From contig CAVUIT010000014.1 of NCBI GenBank assembly GCA_963741625.1, positions 650,528 through 714,527 of the forward strand: 64,000 bases of DNA, read 5' to 3'. A program made the position numbers and the translations under genes. Every line of letters starts with the position of its first letter. Position 1 is the stretch's first letter. Source of the stretch: CAWBBA01 sp963741625. GTDB taxonomy: Bacteria > Desulfobacterota > Desulfomonilia > Desulfomonilales > Desulfomonilaceae. This document shows positions 1 through 8,709 of this stretch, piece after piece. The notes beneath the pieces were generated by a model. It ran no database searches. It was not told where the DNA came from and saw only the letters and a program-made list of their open reading frames with translations.

Positions 1-469
1 GCACCGGTGGTCGGGAAAGATTCTTTCCTCGGCTCCCGGTTTCTTTTGTACACGAGGCCACGTCTAGAATAGCCTCTCGGCACAGCCTGACCGAGGTAGG
101 GCGGCCTATGGCCGCCATCGGATTCGAGCAATGGCGGGCACGGCCCGCCCTACCCTGCTTGGGCCAAGGGCAAAATCATTGCCGAGACTGCTGCGACTGA
201 GTCTCGGACGGCCTTAAACCTGAGGACCTCCTGAGCAACATGACCCTCGCCCTTCCCTCACACCTGCCATTTCCTTTCACAGCCGCATGAATGAGTTTTG
301 AGACCAAATATCTTGACACGCTTCCAGAATCAAAGCAGGATGATTTGTTTAACCTGTGACCCGGGGATAATGGATATTTCCACGAGTGAATGTAGTGGAC
401 CACGAAACGGGTCCGGCAAGACCACCTATAATCCCTGCAAAGTCAAAGAGATATGGAGCGTAAATCAGG
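1..469. other. gene-free region
   Basis: Apart from the palindrome at 94-154, no open frame here looks like a gene. The last ~80 bases must hold the promoter and leader for the small-protein array that begins at 470. Confidence 0.5.
94..154. repeat. palindromic dispersed repeat
   Basis: The two ends are a perfect inverted repeat (GGTAGGGCGG / CCGCCCTACC) around a G+C-rich centre. Related 'tagggcgg' palindromes occur elsewhere in the window. It lies in the otherwise gene-free first 469 bases. It is probably a REP- or MITE-like repeat with no coding role. Confidence 0.6.
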
Positions 470-760
470 ATGGACCTAAAAGACGTGTTTGATGAAATAG
501 TGGGAAGAATGCAGCGGGCAAAAGAAAAGGAAATAAGGCCGCAAATCAGTCCTTCCCCTGGAGAGTGCACCATTATCATCCCTGAAAAGGAATCACCATA
601 CAGCATCCTGCTAAAGGAATACGCTCATGGAGTAACCGTTAACACCCAGTTAGCAGATAAGCCCCAACACCAGATACTGATGCCTGGTGCAAGTCTCCAA
701 GATGCTCTAAGGGTCATTCAAGCCGCTATCATAATCGTCCATGGAAAATCCTTACACTGA
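470..760 (+). CDS. small hypothetical protein, paralogue 1 of 3
   Basis: A 96-residue protein of no recognised family. The start is ATG 470, with a GGAG about 12 bases upstream. It has no signal peptide or membrane segment. The N terminus (FDEIVGRMQRAKEKEIRP) reads as an amphipathic helix and the C terminus (LQDALRVIQAAIIIVHGK) as a second helix, with beta-like segments between. The same layout recurs in the next two genes on the same strand, so the three arose by tandem duplication and probably form one transcript. No function can be assigned; it is likely a small cytoplasmic alpha/beta protein. Confidence 0.65.
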   Translation: MDLKDVFDEIVGRMQRAKEKEIRPQISPSPGECTIIIPEKESPYSILLKEYAHGVTVNTQLADKPQHQILMPGASLQDALRVIQAAIIIVHGKSLH

Positions 761-795
761 ACAGCGGCACCAGGAGCTAACAGGAAAGGCAGGAA

Positions 796-1137
796 ATGAC
801 AGAAGAGGGACAAGTTCCTTTTGACATAGAAGAATTCTTCGACCAGTTGATAGAGAAACTGGAACGGGCCAAGGGCAAGAACCTGCAGCCGGTGATTAGA
901 GAAAAGCCTTCATGGGTCATAGCGATACCAGAAGACGTGGTGAATGAACGGATAACAGACCTGTTTACAATAATGGTCAAGCAAGAAAACGACGCATTAC
1001 AACTGCACTACGGCAATACCGCGGAGGGTCAGTTTTACCTGGTGACCTTTACCGGGGTCACCAAAGAGGGTTTCATCAAGAGCGTGATGGAGATCATCCA
1101 GCATATATACGGCGAGGTTGCAACTGCCAGCCAATAA
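796..1137 (+). CDS. small hypothetical protein, paralogue 2 of 3
   Basis: A 113-residue paralogue of the gene at 470. Shared landmarks are the N-terminal helix FDQLIEKLERAKGKNLQPVI and a C-terminal helix ending in IIQHIYGE. A good ribosome site (GGAAAGGCAGGA) precedes ATG 796. It begins 35 bases after the previous gene and is followed 66 bases later by the third copy, so co-transcription is likely. The copies are strongly diverged, which points to an old duplication. Function unknown. Confidence 0.65.
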   Translation: MTEEGQVPFDIEEFFDQLIEKLERAKGKNLQPVIREKPSWVIAIPEDVVNERITDLFTIMVKQENDALQLHYGNTAEGQFYLVTFTGVTKEGFIKSVMEIIQHIYGEVATASQ

Positions 1138-1203
1138 CAAATATCGACGGCATGCCGGGAAAGCAATCGAAAACGAGAATCATGAAGCAGGCGTAGGAAT
1201 AAT

Positions 1204-1525
1204 ATGCTGATTAGAGACTTGTTCAATGAAATCGTAAGAAGATTGGAATGGTCAAAGGAACGGAACCTTGAGCCGTACTGCACTGAAAGCCCTTCAAGAT
1301 GCACAGCTCACGTTTCCTGTGGATGAGTCCTTAGCCTACGTGGTGACCCTGGATGAAATAATGGGCAAAGGAGTATTAATAAAGTCATTCTTCCCTGACG
1401 GACAACCACACCACTGCATAGGAATACCAGATGTTGACCTGACGCAAGCGACCTCCATCATCAATGCCGCTGCCCTGATTGTCTATAGAAAGCCATTGAG
1501 AAGGCAAGACGAGAAAACGTCTTGA
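1204..1525 (+). pseudogene. small hypothetical protein, paralogue 3 of 3, frameshifted
   Basis: ATG 1204 (AGGAAT upstream) opens MLIRDLFNEIVRRLEWSKER, clearly matching the N-terminal helix of the two upstream paralogues. This frame stops at 1324. The remaining homology (PVDESLAYVVTLDE, then a C-terminal helix ending ALIVYRK) continues in the +1 frame to 1525. Dropping one T from the TTT run at 1313-1315 restores a single frame of about 107 residues. It is therefore a one-base insertion, either a true pseudogene or a sequencing error. The downstream frame alone could start at 1268 but would lose the conserved N terminus. Confidence 0.7.
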
Positions 1526-1595
1526 CACGGACTCTTGAACGGGTGAACGGTCACACAGCAGACCCCTTCAAGAGGAGACAATGTTACGCCAACTC

Positions 1596-1810
1596 CCGTA
1601 GCCTACAAGCTACTACGAATCGTGAAAACCGGTGCGAGCGCTTCGACCACGCTGACCGGGAGCTGTCGAAACCCCGTCCTGTTTCGTCATATGCGATCCT
1701 CCTTGCTACCATATGCGATTGTCTCACTCGCTTCCGAGAATGAGATGCGGCGTATTACGACCAGCTTCCGTAGCCAACAAGCTACTGCGAGACTCGTGAA
1801 AACCGGTACG
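1596..1810. repeat. pair of imperfect direct repeats
   Basis: Two copies of a ~40-base sequence (CGTAGCCtACAAGCTACT followed by CGTGAAAACCGGT) lie at about 1596-1635 and 1767-1810. Between them are two related ATATGCGAT-containing stretches. No gene is visible from 1526 to 1850. The repeat may be the remnant of a duplicated non-coding element. Confidence 0.5.
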
Positions 1811-1850
1811 GAGTCGAACTTAAACGATCACGCACAATGCACGTGGTCGT

Positions 1851-2675
1851 TTACCCGGCACAAGTTATCGGGCGTACTGTCTTGGCAATGATGGGGGATT
1901 CATCTCCAAAGCGGTGTCGAGCCAAAAAGCCGACGATGTGAGACCCGTATTGTTCGGGTTGTTCATCGTATGTGTTATGTCCACAATCTGGCAGCACCGC
2001 TAGCTCTCCTTTGGGAAGATGCCGATAAAAGGCTACGCCCTGCTCCACTTCAAAAAGAAAGCTCCTATCAGGATATAAGACCAGAGTTGGGCAATTCACT
2101 AATTCTAAGGTCGGCCTCAAATCAAAGATATATTTTCCGTAAGCTCCGCCGAATTGCCGAAACTGATTGAAAAATGGTTCTGTTCTTTCTCCATGCCAGT
2201 CAGTCAGTTTTGTTTTCAGATCCGGATCCAATTCTTCAAAGCTCTTGGTAAACTTTATCGCATTAAATTCAGACATAAAAATGGTGCTGTAACACAACGT
2301 GCTTGATATCACTATGCTCTTGACACGATGGGGATACCTGGCAGCATAGTCGACGGCCACAACTCCACCTTCGCACTGACCTACGATGTGAAACGAATCA
2401 ATTCCTAGCCAATCCCGCAATGATTCCAGTTCATCTACACTTTCAGGCCTGAATCGATCGCTTACATAGAAATCTTCAAAATGTGCGCCCAGCCCGGATT
2501 GTCCGTAGCCTCTTCGATCATAGGACACGGCCTTATAGCCCTGCTCCACCAGGGACGGTATTATCTTTTCCCACATCTTGGTGCATCCGAAGCCGTGATG
2601 CAAAAGCAAAACCGGATCCCCATAGCCTTGAATTTCATAATGCAGTTTGATTCCGTTTATATCAGCAACAGGCAT
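1851..2675 (-). CDS. alpha/beta hydrolase with Cys in the nucleophile elbow
   Basis: A 274-residue alpha/beta-hydrolase fold protein. It shows the oxyanion-hole HG motif (LLLHHGFGCTKMW, ~residues 24-36), the DRRGYGQSG strand-turn (~52-60), a nucleophile elbow near residue 98, an acidic residue in LYPDRSF (~200) and a C-terminal catalytic His in DCGHNTYDEQP (~230). The elbow reads G-Q-C-E-G instead of the usual G-x-S-x-G; the codon is TGC. Cys nucleophiles are known in dienelactone hydrolases, so it may be active, but the substrate is unknown. GAGAGG precedes ATG 2675. It stands alone, in the opposite orientation to the small-protein array. Confidence 0.85.
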   Translation of the reverse strand: MPVADINGIKLHYEIQGYGDPVLLLHHGFGCTKMWEKIIPSLVEQGYKAVSYDRRGYGQSGLGAHFEDFYVSDRFRPESVDELESLRDWLGIDSFHIVGQCEGGVVAVDYAARYPHRVKSIVISSTLCYSTIFMSEFNAIKFTKSFEELDPDLKTKLTDWHGERTEPFFNQFRQFGGAYGKYIFDLRPTLELVNCPTLVLYPDRSFLFEVEQGVAFYRHLPKGELAVLPDCGHNTYDEQPEQYGSHIVGFLARHRFGDESPIIAKTVRPITCAG

Positions 2676-2773
2676 ACTAAATTCCTCTCATTCCACTAGC
2701 GTAGTGTCTCCGTGATGTCTCTACATGCAAGGGCGGACCCCGGAGCAATTGCGTTTGAGCCTCGGTGGCCGAC

Positions 2774-3362
2774 TTATTCCTTCGCTCCGTGAGCTTTCAG
2801 CAACTCCACGATTGGGGTGTGGCCCTGTTCCGAAGCCCACATCAAGGCCGTTCGCCCACTCTTGTCCTTGGCATTGACATCCATCCCCTTTGCCACGAGA
2901 AGTTTGACAACTTCTAGATGGCCGGTCCAAGAAGGTAACATCAAAGCAGTTCGGTCATTCTTGTCCTTCCGATTGACATCGGCGCCGTTTTCCAAGAGTA
3001 GCTTCATGACTTCAAGGCCCCCTCTCCCGGAAGCCGACAGCAATGCCGTCTCGCCATTTTCATCCTTTGCATTGATGTCGGCCCCTTTTCTTAAGGAGTA
3101 GGCTCACGACTTCGAGATGGCCTCTCTGGGCAGCCCACATCAAGGCGGTCCGCTTTCTTTCCTTCCCTTCAACATTGACATTTACGCCGTCATTGAGGAG
3201 CGCTTCTACTTTTTTCAGGTCACCTTCCACTGCTGCATGCATAAATGCTTCATTTTTGTCCTGCGCCCCGACGAAAGCCGGGGTGTTCAGCAACAAGAGG
3301 GTTACCAGTAAAGTTAGAGCCTTTTTGTGAATTCCATCAAAAGCGGACTTACGCAGCAGCAT
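2774..3362 (-). pseudogene. secreted ankyrin-repeat protein, frameshifted
   Basis: ATG 3362 opens a protein with a hydrophobic signal segment (~residues 14-33, cleavage likely near FVGAQD). Ankyrin repeats follow, recognisable by TALMWAAQRGHLEVVSLLL, then ENGADVNRKDK and TALMWASEQGHTPIVELL. The first frame ends at ~3060, and the remaining repeats continue one frame over to 2774. Removing one base from the AAAAGGGG run at ~3082-3089 restores ankyrin spacing and a ~195-residue protein with about five repeats. Exported ankyrin proteins usually mediate protein-protein contacts in the periplasm. It is a +1 frameshift, real or an assembly error. Confidence 0.75.
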
Positions 3363-3460
3363 GGCAAAGCCTCCCCTGCGGGGTATTTTGTGATGGGTGA
3401 CCGGGGGCTGTCCAATCGACGAAAGGTAGCCGCTGACCGAGCAAGTGGCCGGTTTGAAAC

Positions 3461-3523
3461 GTGGCCGGCAGGGACGCCGGCCCTACCTGAGCCCGGTAGG
3501 ACCGGCCTCCGTGCCGGTCGCCA
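3461..3523. repeat. palindromic dispersed repeat
   Basis: A G+C-rich double palindrome (GGCCGGCAGGGACGCCGGCC, then ACCGGCCTCCGTGCCGGT) lies between the ankyrin and DUF362 genes. Its 'ggtagg' flanks resemble the element at 94-154. It is probably a REP-like element. Confidence 0.55.
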
Positions 3524-3638
3524 AAGGTCCGGCGAACGGTCACCGTAAAAGTAATCGTTGCAATACATACTGCCCACACTGGATAACGGGCGTGGAAGTC
3601 TGTGATTTGATTGGATGAAACGGTCGATGAAAAACTCA

Positions 3639-4580
3639 TCACACCGTGACATTCTTTATGTTCAGCTTGTCCAGATCAATCCGCCCAAGTCCTCGCTGCG
3701 CGGCCATACTTATGTACCTTACCTGAGCCGGTTCGATCTTTTTCCCATACCAGGTGCCCAGAGCCACCATCTGAGCGTCCGCGGCCACCATGTCAGGCGA
3801 GGCTATGACTACATTGAGCGGGATCACTTCGCCCGGACCGCCAGGACCGCCGCTGGCCAGAATCCGAGTGCCGTCTATAACCACTAGATGCGGCTTCAGG
3901 ATAGTGACCATGTCCACGATGGATTCATGTAGACCGTGGCTATGGAACGCCCTTCTGTCGGTGTCAAAGATCAGGCCCATCATGCCCTTCATGGACAGGC
4001 TGACACCGGCAGACCCGTGCGTTTTGCCCACAGGAACAGAAATTAGCACATCCGAATCCAAGACCTCTGAAGACACTTCCATGGACTTGACTAAGGTGCC
4101 TCGATCAAGCTTGACTTCTCTGAACAACCGTTGCGGCTTGATCACGTAGACTCTGGTGTTGGGCACAACCTCGCACATCTCAGGGATCTTGGACATGGCG
4201 AGACAATCTTGCGGCTGCTGCAAAGGGTTGTCCAGAATTGAAATCCGTGAAGCGCCAGCCTCTGAACACATCCTTGCCACCTCACTCACAACCGCAGGGT
4301 TGGTGTTGGAGGCCGCCCGAGGTCCGCTGGCAAAGCTCATGTTCGGCTTGATGACGACTTTGTTGCCCGGTTTGACAAAACGCTTCATCCCTCCCAGAGC
4401 ATCCACTGCGGCACGGGTCATGGTTGCCGGGTTGCGGCCATGAGAAATGACCAGGTCCGGCGCGCCCTGTGCAAATGAATACCTGGGGCTGATCATCGCG
4501 GCAGGTCCCGATGCGATGACTGCGGCGGTAGTGATCAGTCCTGTCTTCAAGAATTCTCTGCGATCCGACTTTCGGGACAT
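3639..4580 (-). CDS. Tat-exported DUF362 family protein
   Basis: A 313-residue protein starting at ATG 4580 after GGGAGTGAGCAC. The N terminus carries a Tat signal (DRREFLKTG, then a hydrophobic stretch to FAQGA at ~38), so export of a folded, possibly cofactor-bearing protein is expected. The body matches the DUF362 family: KPGNKVVIKPN (~70-80), a VPVGKTHGSAGVSLSMKG stretch (~180-200), and DGTRILASGGPGGPGE (~235-250). Some DUF362 proteins are associated with Fe-S or redox roles, but no Cys cluster is visible here, so this is the bare domain. The substrate is not known. It is a single gene with no close operon partner. Confidence 0.85.
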   Translation of the reverse strand: MSRKSDRREFLKTGLITTAAVIASGPAAMISPRYSFAQGAPDLVISHGRNPATMTRAAVDALGGMKRFVKPGNKVVIKPNMSFASGPRAASNTNPAVVSEVARMCSEAGASRISILDNPLQQPQDCLAMSKIPEMCEVVPNTRVYVIKPQRLFREVKLDRGTLVKSMEVSSEVLDSDVLISVPVGKTHGSAGVSLSMKGMMGLIFDTDRRAFHSHGLHESIVDMVTILKPHLVVIDGTRILASGGPGGPGEVIPLNVVIASPDMVAADAQMVALGTWYGKKIEPAQVRYISMAAQRGLGRIDLDKLNIKNVTV

Positions 4581-4921
4581 GTGCTCACTCCCTTAATCTT
4601 AATCCGGGTATAGCTAATTATTAAACCGACTGATTCTTCAAAAGTCAACGTGACTTCCGCGGAGGCTCCACGCTTCGCGCTTCTGCGAGCTATTCCTTTC
4701 AGTCCTTTTCGGTCTCTCAAAATATTTCCAATTCCGGTTGCCGGGAAAATGGGAAGCGGCCTTCAGAGAAATGCACCCGAGTATGCGAACATTCTCATGA
4801 ATCCCCAACAGCGCCAACGCATCCAATTTTTCAGAATTGTTCTTACGAAACGAAATTGAAAAGAAGCAGACGGCACTAAATGACTGCAACCACTGTTGGT
4901 GGCGAGAGAAAGGATGCGATT
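4581..4921. other. intergenic region between divergent Tat-substrate genes
   Basis: No gene is seen. The region separates the minus-strand DUF362 gene from the plus-strand bicupin gene, so both promoters should lie here. Confidence 0.5.
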
Positions 4922-6190
4922 ATGGATGAGGATATAGAAAACAAGAGAAAAAGAAAAGAAGACAGCCCGAATGGCGAAACCGCACCGGAGCATTCAGGGC
5001 ATCCCATGGACCGGCGAAGTTTTCTGACACGATCAACGTTGGTTGCGGGAGGTGTGTTGGCGTCTCCATTAATTTTGGCGTCCAATGGCGAACCGGCTCA
5101 GACTCAGAGCACCGGGACGGATGAAAAGGAGACAATAACGTTGCCGGACTTCCGTTTCCCGCTGGCCCAACAGCCCGCGCGGGAGCTGCCGGGGGGGTCT
5201 GCGCGAGAGGCTTCAGCACGGGAGTTTCCAGTGTCAAAGACCATTGCAGGCGTACTCATGACACTGAAAGCCGGCGGTCTCCGCGAGCTTCATTGGCACG
5301 CCAACGCGGCTGAATGGGCCTATGTGATCGATGGCCACGTGCGGGTGACCGTCGTGGATCCACAAGGCCGCATAGAGATTGCGGACTTTGGACCTGGAGA
5401 CGTCTGGTATTTTCCACGCGGCCATGCCCATTCAATTCAAGGGCTCGGTTTAGGGCCGGGTGAAGCCAAGTTCCTGCTCGTCTTCGACAATGGCTACTTC
5501 TCCGAGTTCGCTACGTTCAGCTTCACGGACTGGCTGGCACAGACGCCAAAGGAAATTGTGGCAAAGAACCTCAACGTCCGTGAATCGGATCTAAAGGATC
5601 TTCCCAACAAGGAGGTTTACATAGCCCAAGGTCCGGCGCCGCCTCCGCTGCCCGTGACTCCCATCTCAGGGCCGGGGACAGTGCTTGCTCCGCCCCTGAC
5701 ACACAAGTATTCGCTGGCTTCACAAAAGCCGTTTAAGCGAGACCGCGACGGCGAGGTTCGGCTGGTTTCGGCCAAAGAGTTTCCGATTTCCACGAACATG
5801 ACGGGAGGAATAATCAATCTCGCACCTGGGGGCCTCCGTGAACTCCATTGGCATCCGAACGCGGACGAATGGCAATACATACTTTCGGGCAAGATCCGCC
5901 TCACTGTCTTTGCGTCCCACGGCCTTGCAAAAGTGGTGGAACTCGGCGCCGGTGATATCGGTTTTGCTCCCATGGGCTACGGCCATGCTCTCGAAAACGC
6001 TGGCAGCGGACCCGCAGAGATGCTCATCGTCTTCAATAGTGGCGAGTACCAGGAAATAAGTCTCACAACGGTCCTTGCGGCCCATCCGGCCTATCTTTTG
6101 GAGACGAACTTCCATCTGCCCAAGTCCGTTATCGACAAGCTACCCAAGAAACAGGAATTCATCACTTCTGGTAGAGAAGGCAGGAAATGA
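4922..6190 (+). CDS. Tat-exported bicupin, oxalate decarboxylase family
   Basis: Two cupin domains follow a Tat signal (MDRRSFLTRS, then a hydrophobic segment). ATG 4922, with GAGAAAGGA upstream, is preferred over ATG 4880, giving 422 residues. Each cupin has the metal set: RELHWHANAAEW ... PRGHAHS and RELHWHPNADEW ... MGYGHALE. This is the Mn2+-binding arrangement of bacterial OxdC, which splits oxalate to formate and CO2. The order, spacing and FTDWLAQTPKE segment also match OxdC. The lid, SENS in Bacillus OxdC, reads SEFA, keeping the key Glu but changing the next two residues. The Glu near the second metal in OxdC appears to be Ile. It could be a decarboxylase with altered kinetics or an oxidase. 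Confidence 0.85.
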   Translation: MDEDIENKRKRKEDSPNGETAPEHSGHPMDRRSFLTRSTLVAGGVLASPLILASNGEPAQTQSTGTDEKETITLPDFRFPLAQQPARELPGGSAREASAREFPVSKTIAGVLMTLKAGGLRELHWHANAAEWAYVIDGHVRVTVVDPQGRIEIADFGPGDVWYFPRGHAHSIQGLGLGPGEAKFLLVFDNGYFSEFATFSFTDWLAQTPKEIVAKNLNVRESDLKDLPNKEVYIAQGPAPPPLPVTPISGPGTVLAPPLTHKYSLASQKPFKRDRDGEVRLVSAKEFPISTNMTGGIINLAPGGLRELHWHPNADEWQYILSGKIRLTVFASHGLAKVVELGAGDIGFAPMGYGHALENAGSGPAEMLIVFNSGEYQEISLTTVLAAHPAYLLETNFHLPKSVIDKLPKKQEFITSGREGRK

Positions 6191-6198
6191 CGCGAATT

Positions 6199-6236
6199 GG
6201 TGCCACGGATGAGCCGGACGGCACATCCGTGGCACC
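6199..6236 (+). terminator. probable terminator hairpin
   Basis: A perfect 13-bp inverted repeat (GGTGCCACGGATG / CATCCGTGGCACC) with a 12-base loop begins 8 bases after the bicupin stop codon. There is no long T run, so it may act as a weak terminator or an mRNA-stabilising hairpin. Confidence 0.6.
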
Positions 6237-6308
6237 AGGCTTCGATCCCTACCAGTCACAAGAAATGTGACCATGTTCGGACTGCGCCTGTGAGTCCTAC
6301 TGGCTGAC

Positions 6309-6719
6309 TTACTGCACTATAAGTGTGGCGATCAGTTTCGATAATTCGTTAGAATTCCTGGCTGTAAGTTGCAGCAACTTAAATCCTGAGCACTTTTCAC
6401 CAGTAGCGCTATCTGTGTCAGTCCATCGGCATTCTGCGATCATTACAATTGAATCAAACATGACAAATCCATGATATGCCGGAATTACAAGCGTCTTGCG
6501 TTCACCGAGTTTTGCGTCTATCCCTTTTACTCCTATACCATCTTCACTAAGATTGATAACAATCCCTTTGTTTTCTCTATTCGTCGCCTCGTGAATAGGC
6601 AGTCGGAACCCGACGTTGTAACGCGTTTGTTCACGGGCATCAGATGCTTCAGCGGACAGGTCTTCACACTCGACGGTTTCTGTGGACAGGCCTTCATACT
6701 CGACGTCTTCGGCAGCCAC
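6309..6719 (-). CDS. PilZ domain protein without N-terminal repeat
   Basis: A 136-residue protein. The start is GTG 6719 with GAGGTAC just upstream, inside the 3' end of the preceding gene (26-base overlap), so translational coupling is likely. The PilZ domain (~30-135) keeps both c-di-GMP contacts, REQTR and NLSEDG. The KY-LS helical repeat of its relatives is missing; instead there is a short acidic repeat (VEYEGLSTETVECEDLSAEA). That repeat resembles the C-terminal VEEVVEYEV of the upstream gene product, so the boundary may have formed by partial duplication. It is a likely cytoplasmic c-di-GMP effector. Confidence 0.8.
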   Translation of the reverse strand: MAAEDVEYEGLSTETVECEDLSAEASDAREQTRYNVGFRLPIHEATNRENKGIVINLSEDGIGVKGIDAKLGERKTLVIPAYHGFVMFDSIVMIAECRWTDTDSATGEKCSGFKLLQLTARNSNELSKLIATLIVQ

Positions 6720-7287
6720 GTACCTCGTACTCGACGACTTCCTCTACGTTTACGATTTGAATCAATTGGATCAGCTTTCTGAGTTCGGCTAAATCCCCTG
6801 AGGAAATGGACGTGACTTCGAATCCACTAAGTGGTTCACCTGTGCGTATTTCATCACCCGTCCAGCGACAGATCGCCTGGAACTTAGCTCGACCAACGTC
6901 AAAAAATTCATCGGCGGGGATGACAAAATTCTTGGCCTCACCAACACTTGCCTGAATGCCTGCTAATCCAATCCCGCCTTCCGTGATGTTGAGAACCATA
7001 CCCAGCATTTCCGGTTTCGTTTCTTCGTAAACAGGAAGAACAAAATCAAGGGCATGTCTGTATAACAGGCGACTGGCCCTAGCACTGCATTGCACGGTAT
7101 CATCGAGAGACGCACAGCGGCCATCAAGCTCTTCGGAAGTCATGGCCTCTGCGTCCAGCAGTTTCTTGAAGATATGCTGTAGCCTGTTCGGGGATAGATT
7201 ATACTTCTGGATTAGCGCGGCATCGGTCATTCCCGACCGCGTGTCCTGAACAAAATCTCTTGCGCTGATCAGTTGCTTAGGTGACAC
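6694..7287 (-). CDS. PilZ protein with one KY-LS repeat
   Basis: A 197-residue protein with GTG start 7287 and GGGGGCGA upstream. Residues ~7-48 hold one copy of the HTH-like repeat common in this window (DTRSGMTDAALIQKYNLS, then LQHIFKKLLDAEAM). The PilZ domain follows (~70-180), with RLLYR and NITEGG matching the c-di-GMP-binding RxxxR and D/NxSxxG motifs. A Cys at QAICRW sits in the conserved beta strand. It overlaps the next gene by 26 bases and is probably cotranscribed with it. The partner of the helical module is unknown. Confidence 0.85.
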   Translation of the reverse strand: MSPKQLISARDFVQDTRSGMTDAALIQKYNLSPNRLQHIFKKLLDAEAMTSEELDGRCASLDDTVQCSARASRLLYRHALDFVLPVYEETKPEMLGMVLNITEGGIGLAGIQASVGEAKNFVIPADEFFDVGRAKFQAICRWTGDEIRTGEPLSGFEVTSISSGDLAELRKLIQLIQIVNVEEVVEYEVRGCRRRRV

Positions 7288-7485
7288 GGAGTTCGCCCCC
7301 TTCTGGTGACCATGAAGAAAGCTAATTGCTATGATGAATGAAAACGCAGGTTTTGACCAGAAAAAAGTATGCAGTCACTCAGATGAGAATGCAATTAATC
7401 TGACTAGCTCCTCATTCTCGGCTTGTCCGATTCTCCTATATTGATGATTTCCGGTTATGCAACCGCATCTGCGTCGGCCCTCCCG

Positions 7486-8709
7486 TCATCGTGCGAATTT
7501 CAACCAATCTATATACTCGAATCGAGGTTTGGCCGTTTTTTGACGTTTCCGCAGTGGTCTGAATTCTTCTACTGCTGTGGCACGGCACACCTTTAGCAGT
7601 TCCTGTGTCAGTGCCTCCACCGACTGGAACCGTTCCTCCGGCTTTTTTTCCATGGCTTTGGAGACGATGTCCGACAAGGCATCCGGGATATCGAGCCACA
7701 ATTCCTTCAATGGGACCGGAGCCTCCTTGATGTGTTTCCGGAGGACTTCTTTTATGGCGGAACCTTGGAAGGGAGGCCTCCCTGCCAGGGCGTGATAAAG
7801 CGTTGCGCCGAGTGAATAGATGTCGGCCCGAGTGTCAATGCCGTGGTCACTCGTGATCTGCTCTGGTGCTATGTATAGTGGGGTTCCCATCCCCTTCCCG
7901 CTGGTTGTCTCCTTTCGGTCGGTCTTGAGGTCCCTGACAAGACCGAAATCAACGAGCATGGCGGTTCCTGCAGAGGTGACAAGAATATTGGCGGGTTTCA
8001 CGTCCCCATGCACAATTCCGTGCTCGTGGGCGGCTCGAAGGGCTCCGCAGATATCTAGGGCAAGCCGAATGCAACCATTGGTCGAAATCTTGCTCTTTTT
8101 CTGAAGAGCGTTTGCGAGGCTGCCGCCAACCACAAGCTGCATAACAATGAAGCTATAGCCTTGTTCTTCTCCAGCGTTCATCACTGCAACTATGTTGGGA
8201 TGTTTAATCCTTGCTATGACTCTGGCTTCCTTGAGGAATCGCTGCGCCATCGGCGTGTGGGAACTTTTTTCCTCGGGATGAAGAATCTTAATGGCAACGG
8301 GGACATCCAGCGCTAAGTGATGCGCTTTGTATACTGTCGCCGCGCTTCCTTTGCCCATGACGCCGTCAATCCTGCAACCGGCGAGGACTAAACCTCTGAG
8401 CGGATTGTCCTGTGTGGGCGTATGGCGGAGGAATGGCACAGGAATTGTGTCGCCGCATACGCACTTTCCCAGCTTTCCTGACGACGATTCAGTCGCGGTA
8501 AGAATCCTCCCGCATCGGTCACAGTGGAACCGTATCCGGGATTCCTGCGACACCACCCGATCCTCTTTTTCAACCAGTTCATCCACAAGAGATTTGAGGC
8601 TGTTTTCTTGGTGCGCGTCTATAGATACGAACTGTATCCCCATCCCCAGGACCCTATCGATTTCGAGTATTCTGGCACCCTGTCTTACGGCCAGGCCAAT
8701 GACCTCCAT
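7486..8709 (-). CDS. Ser/Thr protein kinase, C-terminal part of a split TPR-PilZ-kinase gene
   Basis: The open frame encodes 407 residues. The first ~35 are the end of a PilZ domain (ARILEIDRVLGMGIQFVSI). Then comes a zinc-ribbon-like segment (CDRCGRIL ... CVCGD), followed by a complete Hanks-type kinase (~110-385): glycine loop GVMGKGSAATVYKA, VAIKIL lysine, HGDVKPANIL catalytic loop, VDFGLVRD (the DFG motif) and APEQ. The catalytic loop has HGD in place of HRD, as in some bacterial kinases. The missing first half of the PilZ domain is in the upstream frame ending at 8654. Skipping one base near 8719-8724 joins them, so the native protein is probably one ~660-residue TPR-PilZ-kinase. No membrane anchor is visible. 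Confidence 0.88.
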   Translation of the reverse strand: MEVIGLAVRQGARILEIDRVLGMGIQFVSIDAHQENSLKSLVDELVEKEDRVVSQESRIRFHCDRCGRILTATESSSGKLGKCVCGDTIPVPFLRHTPTQDNPLRGLVLAGCRIDGVMGKGSAATVYKAHHLALDVPVAIKILHPEEKSSHTPMAQRFLKEARVIARIKHPNIVAVMNAGEEQGYSFIVMQLVVGGSLANALQKKSKISTNGCIRLALDICGALRAAHEHGIVHGDVKPANILVTSAGTAMLVDFGLVRDLKTDRKETTSGKGMGTPLYIAPEQITSDHGIDTRADIYSLGATLYHALAGRPPFQGSAIKEVLRKHIKEAPVPLKELWLDIPDALSDIVSKAMEKKPEERFQSVEALTQELLKVCRATAVEEFRPLRKRQKTAKPRFEYIDWLKFAR

